A DNA stretch of 64,000 bases from Caulobacter sp031457805 (lineage in GTDB: Bacteria > Pseudomonadota > Alphaproteobacteria > Caulobacterales > Caulobacteraceae). The notes under the pieces were generated by a model. The model was not told where the DNA came from. It ran no database searches and worked only from the letters and a program-made list of their open reading frames with translations. Position numbers and translations under genes: made by a program. Shown piece by piece: positions 1 to 8,831 of the stretch (positions are counted from its first letter, which is position 1; every line of letters begins with the position of its first letter). Location: positions 1 to 64,000 of the forward strand of contig NZ_JAVDXI010000001.1 in the NCBI RefSeq assembly GCF_031457805.1. The letters are read 5' to 3'.

Positions 1-7
1 ACCCTGA

Positions 8-84
<77 letters not shown>

Positions 85-107
85 AGGTCTGATTGCTGTT
101 GGTCACC

Positions 108-132
108 CCGTCCGGAAGGCCGGGGTTTTTCT
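108..132 (+). terminator. Possible weak terminator after the tRNA
   Basis: A short GC-rich hairpin (CCGG-aagg-CCGG) is followed by five T residues about 25 nt after the tRNA. The stem is short, so this is only a plausible terminator. The remaining sequence up to 328 is probably a long 5' leader for the cold-shock gene; I see no other gene in it. Confidence 0.35.
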
Positions 133-328
133 GTATCAACGTCGCAACTTATAGCGGCATTTTGGCAACGCTCGCCGCCTGAAGCGCGAATTTTTCTGGC
201 CTCCAAAGGCATTCCGCCAACTTTCTCCGCTCAAAGCCCATAGCGCGCTCCGAGGTTTTGCGTCATGACTTCCCTTGGAAGGACGCGGGCCGACTATCAG
301 CCCGTCGATTGAGGTGTTTGAGGATAAT

Positions 329-853
329 ATGGCGAACGGTGTCGTTAAGTGGTTCAACCCGGCCAAGGGCTTTGGCTTCATTCAGCCCGAGGACGGCGGC
401 CAGGACGTGTTCGTCCACATCGCCGCGGTTGAACGCTCGGGTCTGTCGGGCCTGAACGAGGGTGATCAAGTCGCGTACGAACTGGAAGAAGACCGCCGCT
501 CGGGCAAGACCTCGGCGGGTCAGCTGCGCGTGACGGGCCATGGCGCTGTCCCCGCAGGCGGTGGCGCTGCTCGTGGCCCGCGCCCCCAGCGTAGCTTTGA
601 TGCTCCGCGCGGCGGCGGCGGCTTCTCGGCCGGCACCGGCGAGAGCGGCACGGGCGTCGTGAAGTGGTTCAACACGACCAAGGGCTTCGGTTTCATCCAG
701 CCTGACAACGGCGGCGGCGATGTGTTCGTGCACATCTCGGCTGTTGAGCGCGCCGGTCTGCGCGGCCTGAACGAAGGCCAGCAAGTCGGCTACGAGCTCG
801 AGCAAGACCGTCGCTCGGGCAAGACCTCGGCCGGCAACCTGCGCATCCTCTAA
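329..853 (+). CDS. Double-domain cold-shock protein (CspC/CspD type)
   Basis: A 174-residue protein with two cold-shock domains, roughly residues 2-69 and 108-174. Each carries an RNP1 motif KGFGFIQ (residues 13-19 and 118-124) and an RNP2 motif VFVHI (27-31 and 132-136). The domains are joined by a Gly/Pro/Arg-rich linker. The family binds single-stranded RNA and DNA as an RNA chaperone. Two-domain Csps are known in Caulobacter, where they are linked to stationary phase; which paralog this is cannot be decided here. I chose ATG 329 because the first domain begins immediately after it; the longer frame from 275 adds no conserved sequence. The leader after the tRNA exceeds 200 nt, as in other csp genes. 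Confidence 0.93.
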   Translation: MANGVVKWFNPAKGFGFIQPEDGGQDVFVHIAAVERSGLSGLNEGDQVAYELEEDRRSGKTSAGQLRVTGHGAVPAGGGAARGPRPQRSFDAPRGGGGFSAGTGESGTGVVKWFNTTKGFGFIQPDNGGGDVFVHISAVERAGLRGLNEGQQVGYELEQDRRSGKTSAGNLRIL

Positions 854-869
854 GACGCCAGGACCAGAG

Positions 870-896
870 AAGGCCGCCCCGGAGGGACGGCCTTTT
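870..896 (+). terminator. Rho-independent terminator of the csp gene
   Basis: The inverted repeat AAGGCCG...CGGCCTT is followed by TTTTC, starting 17 nt after the cold-shock stop codon. Confidence 0.75.
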
Positions 897-911
897 CAGA
901 GAGCTTCGGAA

Positions 912-949
912 GGCCCCGCTCGATGCTGACGTGTCGAGCGGGGCCTTTT
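912..949. terminator. Second hairpin terminator between convergent csp and maeB
   Basis: A 12-bp perfect inverted repeat (GGCCCCGCTCGA and its complement, 912-923 and 934-945) is followed by TTTT. It lies between the convergent cold-shock and malic enzyme genes, 16 nt from the maeB stop. It may serve as backup terminator for csp and, read from the other strand, act on maeB. Confidence 0.7.
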
Positions 950-964
950 GTCGTTTCGGAAGCT

Positions 965-3250
965 TCAGGCCGGCTCGTGCGTCGCGCGCTCCGAAACCGC
1001 CTGGTTCACCGCCAGGGCTGTCAGATTGACGATGCCGCGCGCCGTCACGCTAGGGATCAGCACGTGCAGCGGCTTGGACATTCCCAGCAGCACCGGGCCG
1101 ACCAGCAGCGACTCCGTCGCCGCGCTGAGCAGGGTCAGGCCGATATTGGCCGCGTCCAGGGTGGGCATGACCAGCAGGTTCGCCGAGCCCTTCAGCGGGC
1201 TGTCGGCGACCAGACGATCACGCAGGTGCTGGCTGAGCGCGGCGTCGGCGTGCATCTCGCCGTCGACTTCCAGATCTGGCGCCTGTGCGCGAAGCAGGGC
1301 CAGGGCCTCGCGCATCTTGCGAGCCGTCGGCGAGTCACTCGCCCCGAATGAGGAATGCGACAGAAGCGCCGCCTTGGGCGTCAGGCCAAAGCGCCGGACA
1401 GCCTCGGCTGCGAGCTGGGTGCATTCAGCAATCTGCTCGGCGGTCGGGTCTACATTGACGTGGGTGTCGCAGAAGAACAGCGTGCCCTTGTCCAGGATCA
1501 GCGACGACATCGCATAGACCCGGCTGACATTGTCGCGGCGCGGGATGATCGGCAGGGCGTATTTCATGTGTTGCCACCAGTCGCCGCTGCCGCCCACCAG
1601 GGCGGCCTCGACATAGCCGGAGGCCAGCAGCATCGAAGCGGCGACCGTGCGACGGCCCGTGACCCGGCGCTCGGCCGCGATCGGCGGGACGCCTCGGCGG
1701 CCGACCAGGCGCTGGTAGTCGGCGATCAGCGGCGCGAACAGATCCTTGTCCGCCTGCGGATCAACGATCTCGACCTTGCCGGCCAGGCGCAGGCCCAGGT
1801 CCTCGATCTTGCCGGTGATGATCTCCCGCCGACCGACCAGAACCGGATGGGCGAGACCTTCGTCGACGACGGTCTGAACGGCGCGCAGCACGCGCTCGTC
1901 TTCGGCCTCGGCGTAGGCGACCTTCACGGGTTGCTTGCGGGCGCGCTCGAAAACGGGGCGCATTAGCTGGCCCGAGCGATAAACAAACAGCTCCAGCTCG
2001 GCCTGGTAGGCGTCGAAGTCGGCGATCGGCCGGGTGGCCACGCCGCTGTCCATCGCCGCCTTCGCCACGGCCGGGGCGATCTGCAGGATCAGGCGCGGGT
2101 CGAACGGCTTGGGGATGATGTACTGCGAGCCGAATACGGGCGCGGCGCCGCCATAGGCGCTGGCGACCACTTCGGAGGCCTCGGCGCGCGCCAGTTCGGC
2201 GATGGCCTCGACGGCGGCGACTTTCATCGCCTCGTTGATCTCACTGGCGCCGACGTCCAGCGCGCCGCGGAAGATGAAGGGGAAGCACAGGACGTTATTG
2301 ACCTGGTTGGCGTAGTCGCTGCGGCCGGTGGCCATGATCGCGTCGGGACGGGTCTCATAGACCAGCTCTGGCAGGATCTCCGGCTCGGGATTGGCCATGG
2401 CCAGGATCAGCGGGTTGGGCGCCAATAGCGGCAGCCATTCGGGCTTGAAGACGCGCGGCGCCGACAGGCCTAGGAAGATGTCCGCCCCCGGCAGCACTTC
2501 GGGCAGGGTGCGGGCGTCGGTCTGGCGAGCGTAGCGGGCCATGTTGTCGGGCATGTCCGGCTCGCGGCCGGCGTGCACGACGCCCTTGATGTCCGTGAGG
2601 GTGACGTTCTCGACCGGAAGTCCCATCGACACCAGCAGGTCTACGCAGGCGAGGGCGGCTGCGCCGGCCCCGGAGGTCACCAGCTTGACGTCCTTCAGCT
2701 GCTTGCCCTGCACGAGCAGGGCGTTGCGAACAGCGGCGGCGCAGACGATGGCGGTGCCGTGCTGGTCGTCGTGGAAGACCGGGATGTTCATCCGCTCGCG
2801 CAGCTTGCGCTCGATGACGAAACACTCAGGGGCCTTGATGTCCTCGAGGTTGATCCCGCCGAAGGTGGGCTCCAGCGCCGCCACCACCTCGATGAAGCGG
2901 TCGGGGTCCTTGGCGTCGACCTCGATGTCGAACACGTCGATGCCGGCGAACTTCTTGAAGAGGACGGCCTTGCCTTCCATCACCGGCTTGGACGCCAGCG
3001 GGCCGATATCGCCGAGGCCGAGCACGGCGGTGCCGTTCGAGATCACGGCCACGAGGTTGCCGCGCGCGGTGTAGTCGCGCGCAAGCTCAGGGTTCTCGGC
3101 GATGGCGACGCACGGCGCCGCGACGCCGGGCGAATAGGCGAGGGCGAGGTCGCGTTGGGTGGCCATCCGCTTGGTGGCCTCGATCGCCAGTTTCCCGGGG
3201 CGCGGCAGGCGGTGATAGTCCAGAGCGGCTTTGCGGAAATCCTCGTCCAT
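965..3250 (-). CDS. maeB: NADP-dependent malic enzyme (malic enzyme-phosphotransacetylase fusion)
   Basis: A 761-residue protein of MaeB architecture. The N-terminal malic enzyme half (about residues 1-425) contains SPGVAAPC, SNGTAVLGLGDIG, EDIKAPECF and FHDDQHGTA, covering metal, malate and NADP binding. The C-terminal half (about 430-761) resembles phosphotransacetylase and in this family is regulatory, sensing acetyl-CoA. The enzyme decarboxylates malate to pyruvate with NADPH formation. The length matches the family (about 760). ATG 3250 gives the usual N-terminus. It is monocistronic here, divergent from the purine cluster, with a LacI-type palindrome about 130 nt upstream of its start. 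Confidence 0.95.
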   Translation of the reverse strand: MDEDFRKAALDYHRLPRPGKLAIEATKRMATQRDLALAYSPGVAAPCVAIAENPELARDYTARGNLVAVISNGTAVLGLGDIGPLASKPVMEGKAVLFKKFAGIDVFDIEVDAKDPDRFIEVVAALEPTFGGINLEDIKAPECFVIERKLRERMNIPVFHDDQHGTAIVCAAAVRNALLVQGKQLKDVKLVTSGAGAAALACVDLLVSMGLPVENVTLTDIKGVVHAGREPDMPDNMARYARQTDARTLPEVLPGADIFLGLSAPRVFKPEWLPLLAPNPLILAMANPEPEILPELVYETRPDAIMATGRSDYANQVNNVLCFPFIFRGALDVGASEINEAMKVAAVEAIAELARAEASEVVASAYGGAAPVFGSQYIIPKPFDPRLILQIAPAVAKAAMDSGVATRPIADFDAYQAELELFVYRSGQLMRPVFERARKQPVKVAYAEAEDERVLRAVQTVVDEGLAHPVLVGRREIITGKIEDLGLRLAGKVEIVDPQADKDLFAPLIADYQRLVGRRGVPPIAAERRVTGRRTVAASMLLASGYVEAALVGGSGDWWQHMKYALPIIPRRDNVSRVYAMSSLILDKGTLFFCDTHVNVDPTAEQIAECTQLAAEAVRRFGLTPKAALLSHSSFGASDSPTARKMREALALLRAQAPDLEVDGEMHADAALSQHLRDRLVADSPLKGSANLLVMPTLDAANIGLTLLSAATESLLVGPVLLGMSKPLHVLIPSVTARGIVNLTALAVNQAVSERATHEPA

Positions 3251-3378
3251 CGATCGTTCCTCTGGGCGGCCTGCGCGGCGCGGTTATCCTGCCTCGTCTG
3301 AGCGCGAAGCGTCACGAGCCTTGCTAGCGGTGTTGGCGCGGCAATTCCAACCCTTCGCCGCCCGATCTGTGTTTTTTC

Positions 3379-3394
3379 TTGGTAGCGGTACCAA
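3379..3394. promoter_or_regulatory. LacI-family-type operator palindrome
   Basis: TTGGTAGC-GGTACCAA is a near-perfect 16-bp palindrome with a single mismatched pair and a central CG dinucleotide. Its arms TTGGTA/TACCAA and central CpG match the general form of LacI/GalR-family operators. It lies 129 nt upstream of the maeB start and 194 nt upstream of uraH, so either could be the target. No LacI-family regulator is encoded in the window. Confidence 0.45.
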
Positions 3395-3428
3395 TCGCGC
3401 TCCGGCCTGGAGGCTGATTTCGGGTCAC

Positions 3429-3453
3429 CTAAGTAATAAATCTATTATATAAT
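3429..3453 (+). promoter_or_regulatory. AAGTAA element, site A (upstream of uraH operon)
   Basis: CCTAAGTAA (3428-3436) is followed by an AT-rich tract with TAATA-N4-TATTA symmetry. The same core recurs at three other promoter regions, at 13253-13268, 13442-13459 and 25264-25288, all in front of purine/ureide genes. The CCTAAGTAA core is shared exactly with the complement of the 25279-25288 site. It is likely a shared operator; the cognate regulator is not known. Confidence 0.45.
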
Positions 3454-3587
3454 GCCTCTGCTTCGGGCGCCCGCCGCCCCCAATCTTGGCGCTCCTCCTT
3501 CCAGAGCCGCCAAGCCGGGCAAGGCGCTGGACAGGGCGCCCGGAGCGACCGAGCATCGCTCGATCAGTCATTTTCAGAGGGCGACGC

Positions 3588-3935
3588 ATGAGCGGGCTGA
3601 CGACACATATCCTCGACCAGGCGTCCGGAAAGCCGGCGGCCGATGTCGCGGTGCGCGTGTCGCGGCGCGAAGGCGGCGAGGCGCATCGAATTGCGGATTT
3701 CCGCACCGACGCTGATGGGCGTGCGCGGCTTATCGCCGGCGAAGAGCTGGGGCTCGGCGGGTATCGCCTCGAGTTCGCGATTGGCGACTATTTCAAGGGC
3801 GCAGGGCTGCCGGTCAACGACCCGCCGTTCCTGGACATCGTCGTGATCGACTTTTCCGTGTCGAACCTTGAGCAGCACTGGCACGTACCGCTGCTGGTTT
3901 CGCCCTACGGCTATTCGACCTATCGAGGCAGCTGA
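3588..3935 (+). CDS. uraH: 5-hydroxyisourate hydrolase (transthyretin-like)
   Basis: A 115-residue HIUase that hydrolyses 5-hydroxyisourate to OHCU in urate degradation. It has the N-terminal LTTHILD motif with the catalytic His, an HWHVPLLVSP strand and the diagnostic C-terminal tetrapeptide YRGS at the very end. The length matches the family. I chose ATG 3588 because LTTHILD begins three residues later, as in homologues. It is first in the block with xdhA, whose ATG overlaps the stop codon by one base (TGATG), implying translational coupling. No signal peptide is seen, so it is cytoplasmic. Confidence 0.95.
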   Translation: MSGLTTHILDQASGKPAADVAVRVSRREGGEAHRIADFRTDADGRARLIAGEELGLGGYRLEFAIGDYFKGAGLPVNDPPFLDIVVIDFSVSNLEQHWHVPLLVSPYGYSTYRGS

Positions 3936-5371
3936 TGGGCGAGGTAATCCGTTTCCTGCTCGATGGTGAGGTTCAGGAGGTCCGAGGCGCGAACCCGACC
4001 ACGACCCTGCTGGAGCACCTGCGTGGGCCGATGCGTCGCACGGGGGCCAAGGAAGGCTGCGCCGAGGGCGACTGCGGCTCTTGCACCGTTCTGGTCGGCG
4101 AGCCGGAAGGCGAGGGGACCGCGTGGCGCGCCGTCAACGCCTGCATCCAGTTCCTGCCCATGCTGCACGGCAAGGCGCTGATGACGGTCGAGAGCCTGGC
4201 CAGGGATCACGCGCCTCATCCCGTCCAGCAGGCCATGGTCGACCAGCATGGCTCGCAGTGCGGCTTCTGCACGCCGGGCATCGTCATGTCGTTGTACGGC
4301 CGAGCCGTGGGCGCCAAGGGCGCGGACGGCCCGGTGGGCGAGGTGCTGGCGGGGAACCTCTGCCGCTGCACCGGGTATGGCCCGATCATCGATGTGGCCA
4401 AGGGCGTGCAGGCCGAGACGCCGCCGGCGGTCGATCTGTCGGCGGTGCGTGACGAGGCCATGCTGACCCTGCGCTATGAGGACGAGATCCACGGCGTCAT
4501 GCGTACTTGGCTGGCGCCGCGCACGGTCGAGCAACTGGCCAAGGCCTATGACGCCCATCCCGACGCGACGATCGTCGCCGGCGCCACCGACGTGGGGCTG
4601 TGGGTCACCAAGCAGCGGCGCGCGCTGCCGACCTTGATCAGCGTCGCCGAGGTCGCTGAGCTCAAGACGCTGGAGGAAACGGCCGACGGCCTGCGCATCG
4701 GCGCCGCCGTGCGCTATGTCGATGCGATCGAGGCGGTGGCGAAGCTCTATCCCGATCTCGGGGCCATGATGCGGCGCCTGGGCTCCACCCAGGTGCGCAA
4801 CAGCGGCACGATCGGCGGCAACATCGCCAACGGCTCGCCGATCGGCGACATGCCGCCGGCCCTGATCGCGGCGGGCGCGCGCCTGATCCTGCGTCAGGGC
4901 GACGAACGCCGCGAGTTGGCGCTGGAGGACTTCTTCCTCGACTACGGCAAGCAGGACCGGCGGCCTGGCGAGTTCGTCGAGGCCGTCATCGCGCCGCGTC
5001 TGGAGGCGGGACGCCTGTTCAAGGTCTTCAAGCTGTCCAAGCGTTTCGACCAGGACATCTCGGCGGTCTGCGGCGCGTTCTCGCTGGCTGTCGAGGACGG
5101 CGTGGTGACCGACGCGCGCATCGCGTTCGGCGGCATGGCCGGCACGCCCAAGCGGGCCAAGGCCTGCGAGGCGGCCTTGATTGGCAGGCCGTGGGCGGAA
5201 GCGACCATCGAGGCGGCGATGGCCGGGCTCGACACCGACTACAAGCCGATGAGCGACATGCGCGCCTCGGCTGCCTATCGCGCCCTGGCGGCGCGGAACA
5301 TGCTGCGCAAGGTGTTGCTTGAGACCCAGGGCGTCGAGGCCCGCGTGACGCCGGAGAGCGCCCATGGCTGA
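3935..5371 (+). CDS. xdhA: Xanthine dehydrogenase, small subunit (2Fe-2S and FAD)
   Basis: A 478-residue subunit carrying the electron-transfer domains. The plant-type 2Fe-2S cluster ligands are Cys42, Cys47, Cys50 and Cys70. The second 2Fe-2S cluster is in the all-alpha domain, with Cys109, Cys112, Cys143 and Cys145. An FAD-binding domain of the CO-dehydrogenase flavoprotein type follows, with TIGGNIANGSPIGD near residue 290. It works with the molybdopterin subunit to oxidise hypoxanthine and xanthine to urate. The bipartite layout matches the Rhodobacter capsulatus XdhAB type. It overlaps uraH by 1 nt and xdhB by 8 nt. Confidence 0.96.
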   Translation: MGEVIRFLLDGEVQEVRGANPTTTLLEHLRGPMRRTGAKEGCAEGDCGSCTVLVGEPEGEGTAWRAVNACIQFLPMLHGKALMTVESLARDHAPHPVQQAMVDQHGSQCGFCTPGIVMSLYGRAVGAKGADGPVGEVLAGNLCRCTGYGPIIDVAKGVQAETPPAVDLSAVRDEAMLTLRYEDEIHGVMRTWLAPRTVEQLAKAYDAHPDATIVAGATDVGLWVTKQRRALPTLISVAEVAELKTLEETADGLRIGAAVRYVDAIEAVAKLYPDLGAMMRRLGSTQVRNSGTIGGNIANGSPIGDMPPALIAAGARLILRQGDERRELALEDFFLDYGKQDRRPGEFVEAVIAPRLEAGRLFKVFKLSKRFDQDISAVCGAFSLAVEDGVVTDARIAFGGMAGTPKRAKACEAALIGRPWAEATIEAAMAGLDTDYKPMSDMRASAAYRALAARNMLRKVLLETQGVEARVTPESAHG

Positions 5372-7700
5372 CTCCGCCGGGACAGCGCCGATGACCAAGC
5401 CGCCGCAGGGCGTCCATGCCCCCTTGCCGCATGACAGCGCCGCTCGCCACGTGGCCGGCTCGGCAGTCTATATCGACGACATGCCCGAACCTGCGGGTCT
5501 GCTGCACGTGGCCTTCGGACTCAGCACCAAGGCGCACGCGAAGATCACGCGGATGGATCTGTCGGCCGTGCGCGCCGCACCGGGCGTGGTGCTGGTGATC
5601 AGCGCTGAGGACATCCCCGGCGAAAACGACGTCAGCCCTGTCATCCATGACGACCGACTGTTTGCTGACGGCGAGGTCTATTGTGTGGGCCAGAGCCTGT
5701 TCGCCGTAGCCGCCACCTCGCTGGCCGCCGCGCGCGCTGCGGCCGCCAAGGCCGTGGTCGATTACGAGGACCTGCCCGCCGCCATCGACATCGCCGCCGC
5801 CCGCGCCATGGACCTCAAGATCGAGGCCAGCCAGCGCATGGCGCGCGGCGACGCGGAAGGCGCGCTCGCGGCTTCTCCGCATCGGGTGCAAGGCCGGTTC
5901 GCGATCGGCGGCCAGGATCACTTCTACCTCGAAGGCCAGATCGCTCTGGCGACCCCGCGCGAGGACGGCGACGTTCACGTCTGGTCCTCCACCCAGCACC
6001 CCACCGAGGTGCAGCACCTGATCGCCCGCGTGCTGGGCAAGCCCGACCACTGCGTCACCGTCGAAGTGCGCCGCATGGGCGGAGGCTTTGGCGGCAAGGA
6101 GACGCAGGCCTCGCTGTTCGCCGCCGCCGCAGCCCTGGTGGCGGTCAAGACCGGCCGTCCGGCCAAGTGCCGCCCCGACCGCGACGAGGACATGGTCATG
6201 ACCGGCAAGCGGCATGACTTCGAGGCGCTCTACGACGTCGGCTTTGATGATGAGGGCCGCCTGACCGGTCTGTCGCTGGCGCTGTCGTCGCGCTGCGGGG
6301 CAACGACCGATCTTTCGCCGGCGATCAACGACCGCGCGATGTTCCACGCCGACAACGCCTACTACCTGCCGGCGGTCGAGATCGTCTCGCACCGCTTTCG
6401 GACCCACACGGTCTCTAACACCGCCTTCCGAGGGTTTGGCGGGCCGCAGGGTATGATCGCGATCGAGCGGGTGATGGACGTCATCGCCGCCGCCACGGGG
6501 CTGGACCCGCTGGAGGTGCGTCGGCGCAACCTCTATGGCGGCGAGGGCCGAAACCTCACGCCCTATCACCAGGTGGTCGAGGACAATGTCGCGCCGCAGT
6601 TGATCGAGGAGCTGGCGGCCTCGTGCGACTACGCGGCCCGCCGTCGCGAGATCGAGGCGTTCAACAGGGGCAGCCCCGTGTTGAAGAAGGGCATCGCCCT
6701 GACGCCGGTGAAGTTCGGGATCTCGTTCACGACGACGCACCTGAACCAGGCCGGCGCCCTGATCCACCTCTATGCCGACGGCTCGATCATGCTGAACCAC
6801 GGTGGGACCGAGATGGGGCAGGGGCTGAACACAAAGGTCGCCCAGATCGTCGCCCAGGCCTTCCAGGTCGATGTCTCGCGGGTGAAGATCACCTCAACCG
6901 TCACCGACAAGGTGCCCAACACCTCGGCCACCGCCGCCTCGTCGGGCGCGGACCTCAACGGCATGGCGGCCCTGAACGCGGCAGAGACGATCAAGGCGCG
7001 GCTGGTGGATTTCGCGGCCGCCAAGTGGGGCGTCACGCCGGACGCGGTCGCCTTCACGTCCGACGGCGTGCGGGTGGGCGGCCAGACCCTGGCGTTCGAG
7101 GCTTTCGTTCGCCAGGCCTATCTGGCGCGGATCTCGCTGTCGGCCACTGGCTTCTACGCTACGCCCAAGATCCACTATGACCGCGCCACCCATACGGGCC
7201 GGCCGTTCTACTACTTCGCCTATGGCGCGGCCTGCAGCGAGGTGTTGATCGACACCCTGACCGGCGAGATGAAGGTCACCCGGGCCGACATCCTGCACGA
7301 CGTGGGCAAGTCGCTGAACCCGGCCCTGGACCTGGGCCAGATCGAGGGCGGCTTCATCCAGGGCATGGGTTGGCTGACGACCGAAGAGCTGGTGTTCGAC
7401 GCCCAGGGGCGTCTGCGGACCCACGCGCCCTCGACCTACAAGATCCCGACCTGCGGCGACCGCCCGGCGCATCTGGACGTGCGGCTCTGGAAGGCCGGGC
7501 GCAATGTCGAGGCCACGGTCCACCGGTCCAAGGCCGTGGGCGAGCCGCCGCTGATGCTGGCGATCGCGGTGCACTCGGCGATCACCCAGGCGGTGGCCAG
7601 CGTCGGCGACGGTCGGGTGTTTCCGCATCTCGACGCGCCGGCGACGCCTGAGGCGATCTTGATGGCGTGCGAGGATGTGCGGAGGCGGGCTCATGTCTGA
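5364..7700 (+). CDS. xdhB: Xanthine dehydrogenase, molybdopterin-binding large subunit
   Basis: A 778-residue molybdenum subunit, the usual length for bacterial XdhB. Visible landmarks are GGGFGGKE in the Moco-binding region, FRGFGGPQG with the substrate-binding Arg, and QGMGWLTTEEL. KAVGEPPLML carries the catalytic Glu at about residue 730. It hydroxylates hypoxanthine and xanthine. The start overlaps the xdhA end by 8 nt. Between xdhB and the maturation factor xdhC lies a 116-nt palindromic repeat instead of the tight spacing seen earlier in the operon. Confidence 0.96.
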   Translation: MADSAGTAPMTKPPQGVHAPLPHDSAARHVAGSAVYIDDMPEPAGLLHVAFGLSTKAHAKITRMDLSAVRAAPGVVLVISAEDIPGENDVSPVIHDDRLFADGEVYCVGQSLFAVAATSLAAARAAAAKAVVDYEDLPAAIDIAAARAMDLKIEASQRMARGDAEGALAASPHRVQGRFAIGGQDHFYLEGQIALATPREDGDVHVWSSTQHPTEVQHLIARVLGKPDHCVTVEVRRMGGGFGGKETQASLFAAAAALVAVKTGRPAKCRPDRDEDMVMTGKRHDFEALYDVGFDDEGRLTGLSLALSSRCGATTDLSPAINDRAMFHADNAYYLPAVEIVSHRFRTHTVSNTAFRGFGGPQGMIAIERVMDVIAAATGLDPLEVRRRNLYGGEGRNLTPYHQVVEDNVAPQLIEELAASCDYAARRREIEAFNRGSPVLKKGIALTPVKFGISFTTTHLNQAGALIHLYADGSIMLNHGGTEMGQGLNTKVAQIVAQAFQVDVSRVKITSTVTDKVPNTSATAASSGADLNGMAALNAAETIKARLVDFAAAKWGVTPDAVAFTSDGVRVGGQTLAFEAFVRQAYLARISLSATGFYATPKIHYDRATHTGRPFYYFAYGAACSEVLIDTLTGEMKVTRADILHDVGKSLNPALDLGQIEGGFIQGMGWLTTEELVFDAQGRLRTHAPSTYKIPTCGDRPAHLDVRLWKAGRNVEATVHRSKAVGEPPLMLAIAVHSAITQAVASVGDGRVFPHLDAPATPEAILMACEDVRRRAHV

Positions 7701-7701
7701 A

Positions 7702-7815
7702 TCCCTCTTCCATAGGGAGAGGGAGGGGGCCGCCGCGAAGCGGTGGGAGGGTGAGGGGTCACGCCGTCATCCGCTGAAACCCCTCACCCCTACCCCTCTC
7801 CCTAAAGGAGAGGGA
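7702..7815. repeat. Palindromic intergenic repeat R1 (between xdhB and xdhC)
   Basis: Composite inverted repeat: an outer pair TCCCTCTTCCATAGGGAGAGGGA at the left and its related CCTCTCCCTAAAGGAGAGGGA at the right, with an inner GGGTGAGGGGT and ACCCCTCACCCC pair. It fills the entire xdhB-xdhC gap. Its right end provides AAGGAG (7805-7810), placed correctly as the Shine-Dalgarno of xdhC. Confidence 0.75.
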
Positions 7816-7817
7816 TC

Positions 7818-8831
7818 ATGAGCAACTGGGCCCGCGCCGCTCTGGCGCGCCTCGACGCCCGTGACGAGGCCGCCCTGGTCACGGTCCTCGCCACCGAGGG
7901 TTCTGCTCCGCGCGAGGCCGGAACCAAGATGGTCGTCTGGCGCGGCGGTCAGGCGGGCACCATCGGCGGCGGCAATCTGGAGTACCGCGTCGCCGACCAG
8001 GCGCGGCGCATGCTGGACGGCGGCCAGGCCCATTTCGCGATCCAGGACTATCCGCTGGGTCCGCTGCTGGCCCAGTGCTGCGGCGGTCGCGTTCGCCTGT
8101 TCCTCGAGCGCCTGAACGACAACAGCCGCGACTGGCTGACCGACGCGGCCAAGCGCATGGACGCGGCCCAGCCGTTCGAGGTCCGCACACGGTTCGAGCC
8201 GGGTCTCTTGACCAAGACCGTCGCCCCGATCCTGTCCACCGAGGGCGACGGGCCACTGGTGACCCTGGCCGGCGCGCCCGCCACCGCGCGCGGCGTTCGG
8301 CCGGAGCTGGGCGATGTGCTGGTCGAGCGCGCCGACGCGCCGCGCCCGCCGCTGCTGCTGTTTGGCGCTGGCCATGTGGGCCAAGCGATCGCCAAGGCGT
8401 TCGAGCCGCTGCCGTTCCGCCTTTCCTGGTACGACAGCCGTCCCGAGACCGCCGATATTCCCGGCGTCACCGTGCTGGAGCCCGCCGAACTGGCCGCCAA
8501 GGCGATGGGCGCGGGGGCGGACGCCTATGGCCTGGTCCTGACCCATGACCACGCGCTGGACTACGCCCTGGTCTCGGCCGGTCTGGCGGGCGGGGGCTTT
8601 GGCTATTTCGGCGTCATCGGTTCGAAGACCAAGCGCGCGCGGTTCATGAAACGGTTGCGCGACGATGGTTTCTCTGAGGCCGTGCTGACCCGCCTGACCT
8701 GTCCGATCGGCTTGCCGCACCTGAAGAGCAAGGCGCCCGAGGTGATCGCCGTGTCGGTCGCCGCCGACCTCCTGATGCGCCAGGAAGCGGCGCGCATTCG
8801 TAATGACGAGACCATCAGTGCAAGCGTTTAG
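7818..8831 (+). CDS. xdhC: Xanthine dehydrogenase accessory protein XdhC
   Basis: A 337-residue XdhC-family factor that binds sulfurated molybdenum cofactor and delivers it to the XdhB subunit. The N-terminal domain holds EGSAPREAGTKM and GTIGGGNLEY. The C-terminal Rossmann domain has LLLFGAGHVGQAI near residue 180. The start at ATG 7818 has AAGGAG eight bases upstream, supplied by repeat R1. Its 3' end overlaps guaD by 29 nt, so the two are probably translated together. It acts in the cytoplasm and is not a subunit of the final enzyme. Confidence 0.93.
   Translation: MSNWARAALARLDARDEAALVTVLATEGSAPREAGTKMVVWRGGQAGTIGGGNLEYRVADQARRMLDGGQAHFAIQDYPLGPLLAQCCGGRVRLFLERLNDNSRDWLTDAAKRMDAAQPFEVRTRFEPGLLTKTVAPILSTEGDGPLVTLAGAPATARGVRPELGDVLVERADAPRPPLLLFGAGHVGQAIAKAFEPLPFRLSWYDSRPETADIPGVTVLEPAELAAKAMGAGADAYGLVLTHDHALDYALVSAGLAGGGFGYFGVIGSKTKRARFMKRLRDDGFSEAVLTRLTCPIGLPHLKSKAPEVIAVSVAADLLMRQEAARIRNDETISASV

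Larger units (their letters stand above)
3251..3587. other. 337-bp divergent intergenic region between maeB and uraH
   Basis: No convincing gene is seen. The region holds a LacI-type palindrome (3379-3394) and an AT-rich stretch with the AAGTAA element followed by TATTATATAAT (3431-3453), very unlike the GC-rich surroundings. Promoters for both flanking transcription units are expected here. Confidence 0.6.

Noticed and set aside
3920..6800. Large minus-strand frames opposite xdhA and xdhB
   Set aside because: They mirror well-supported xdh genes and have only shadow-type composition (Arg, His, Gly, Ala-rich).
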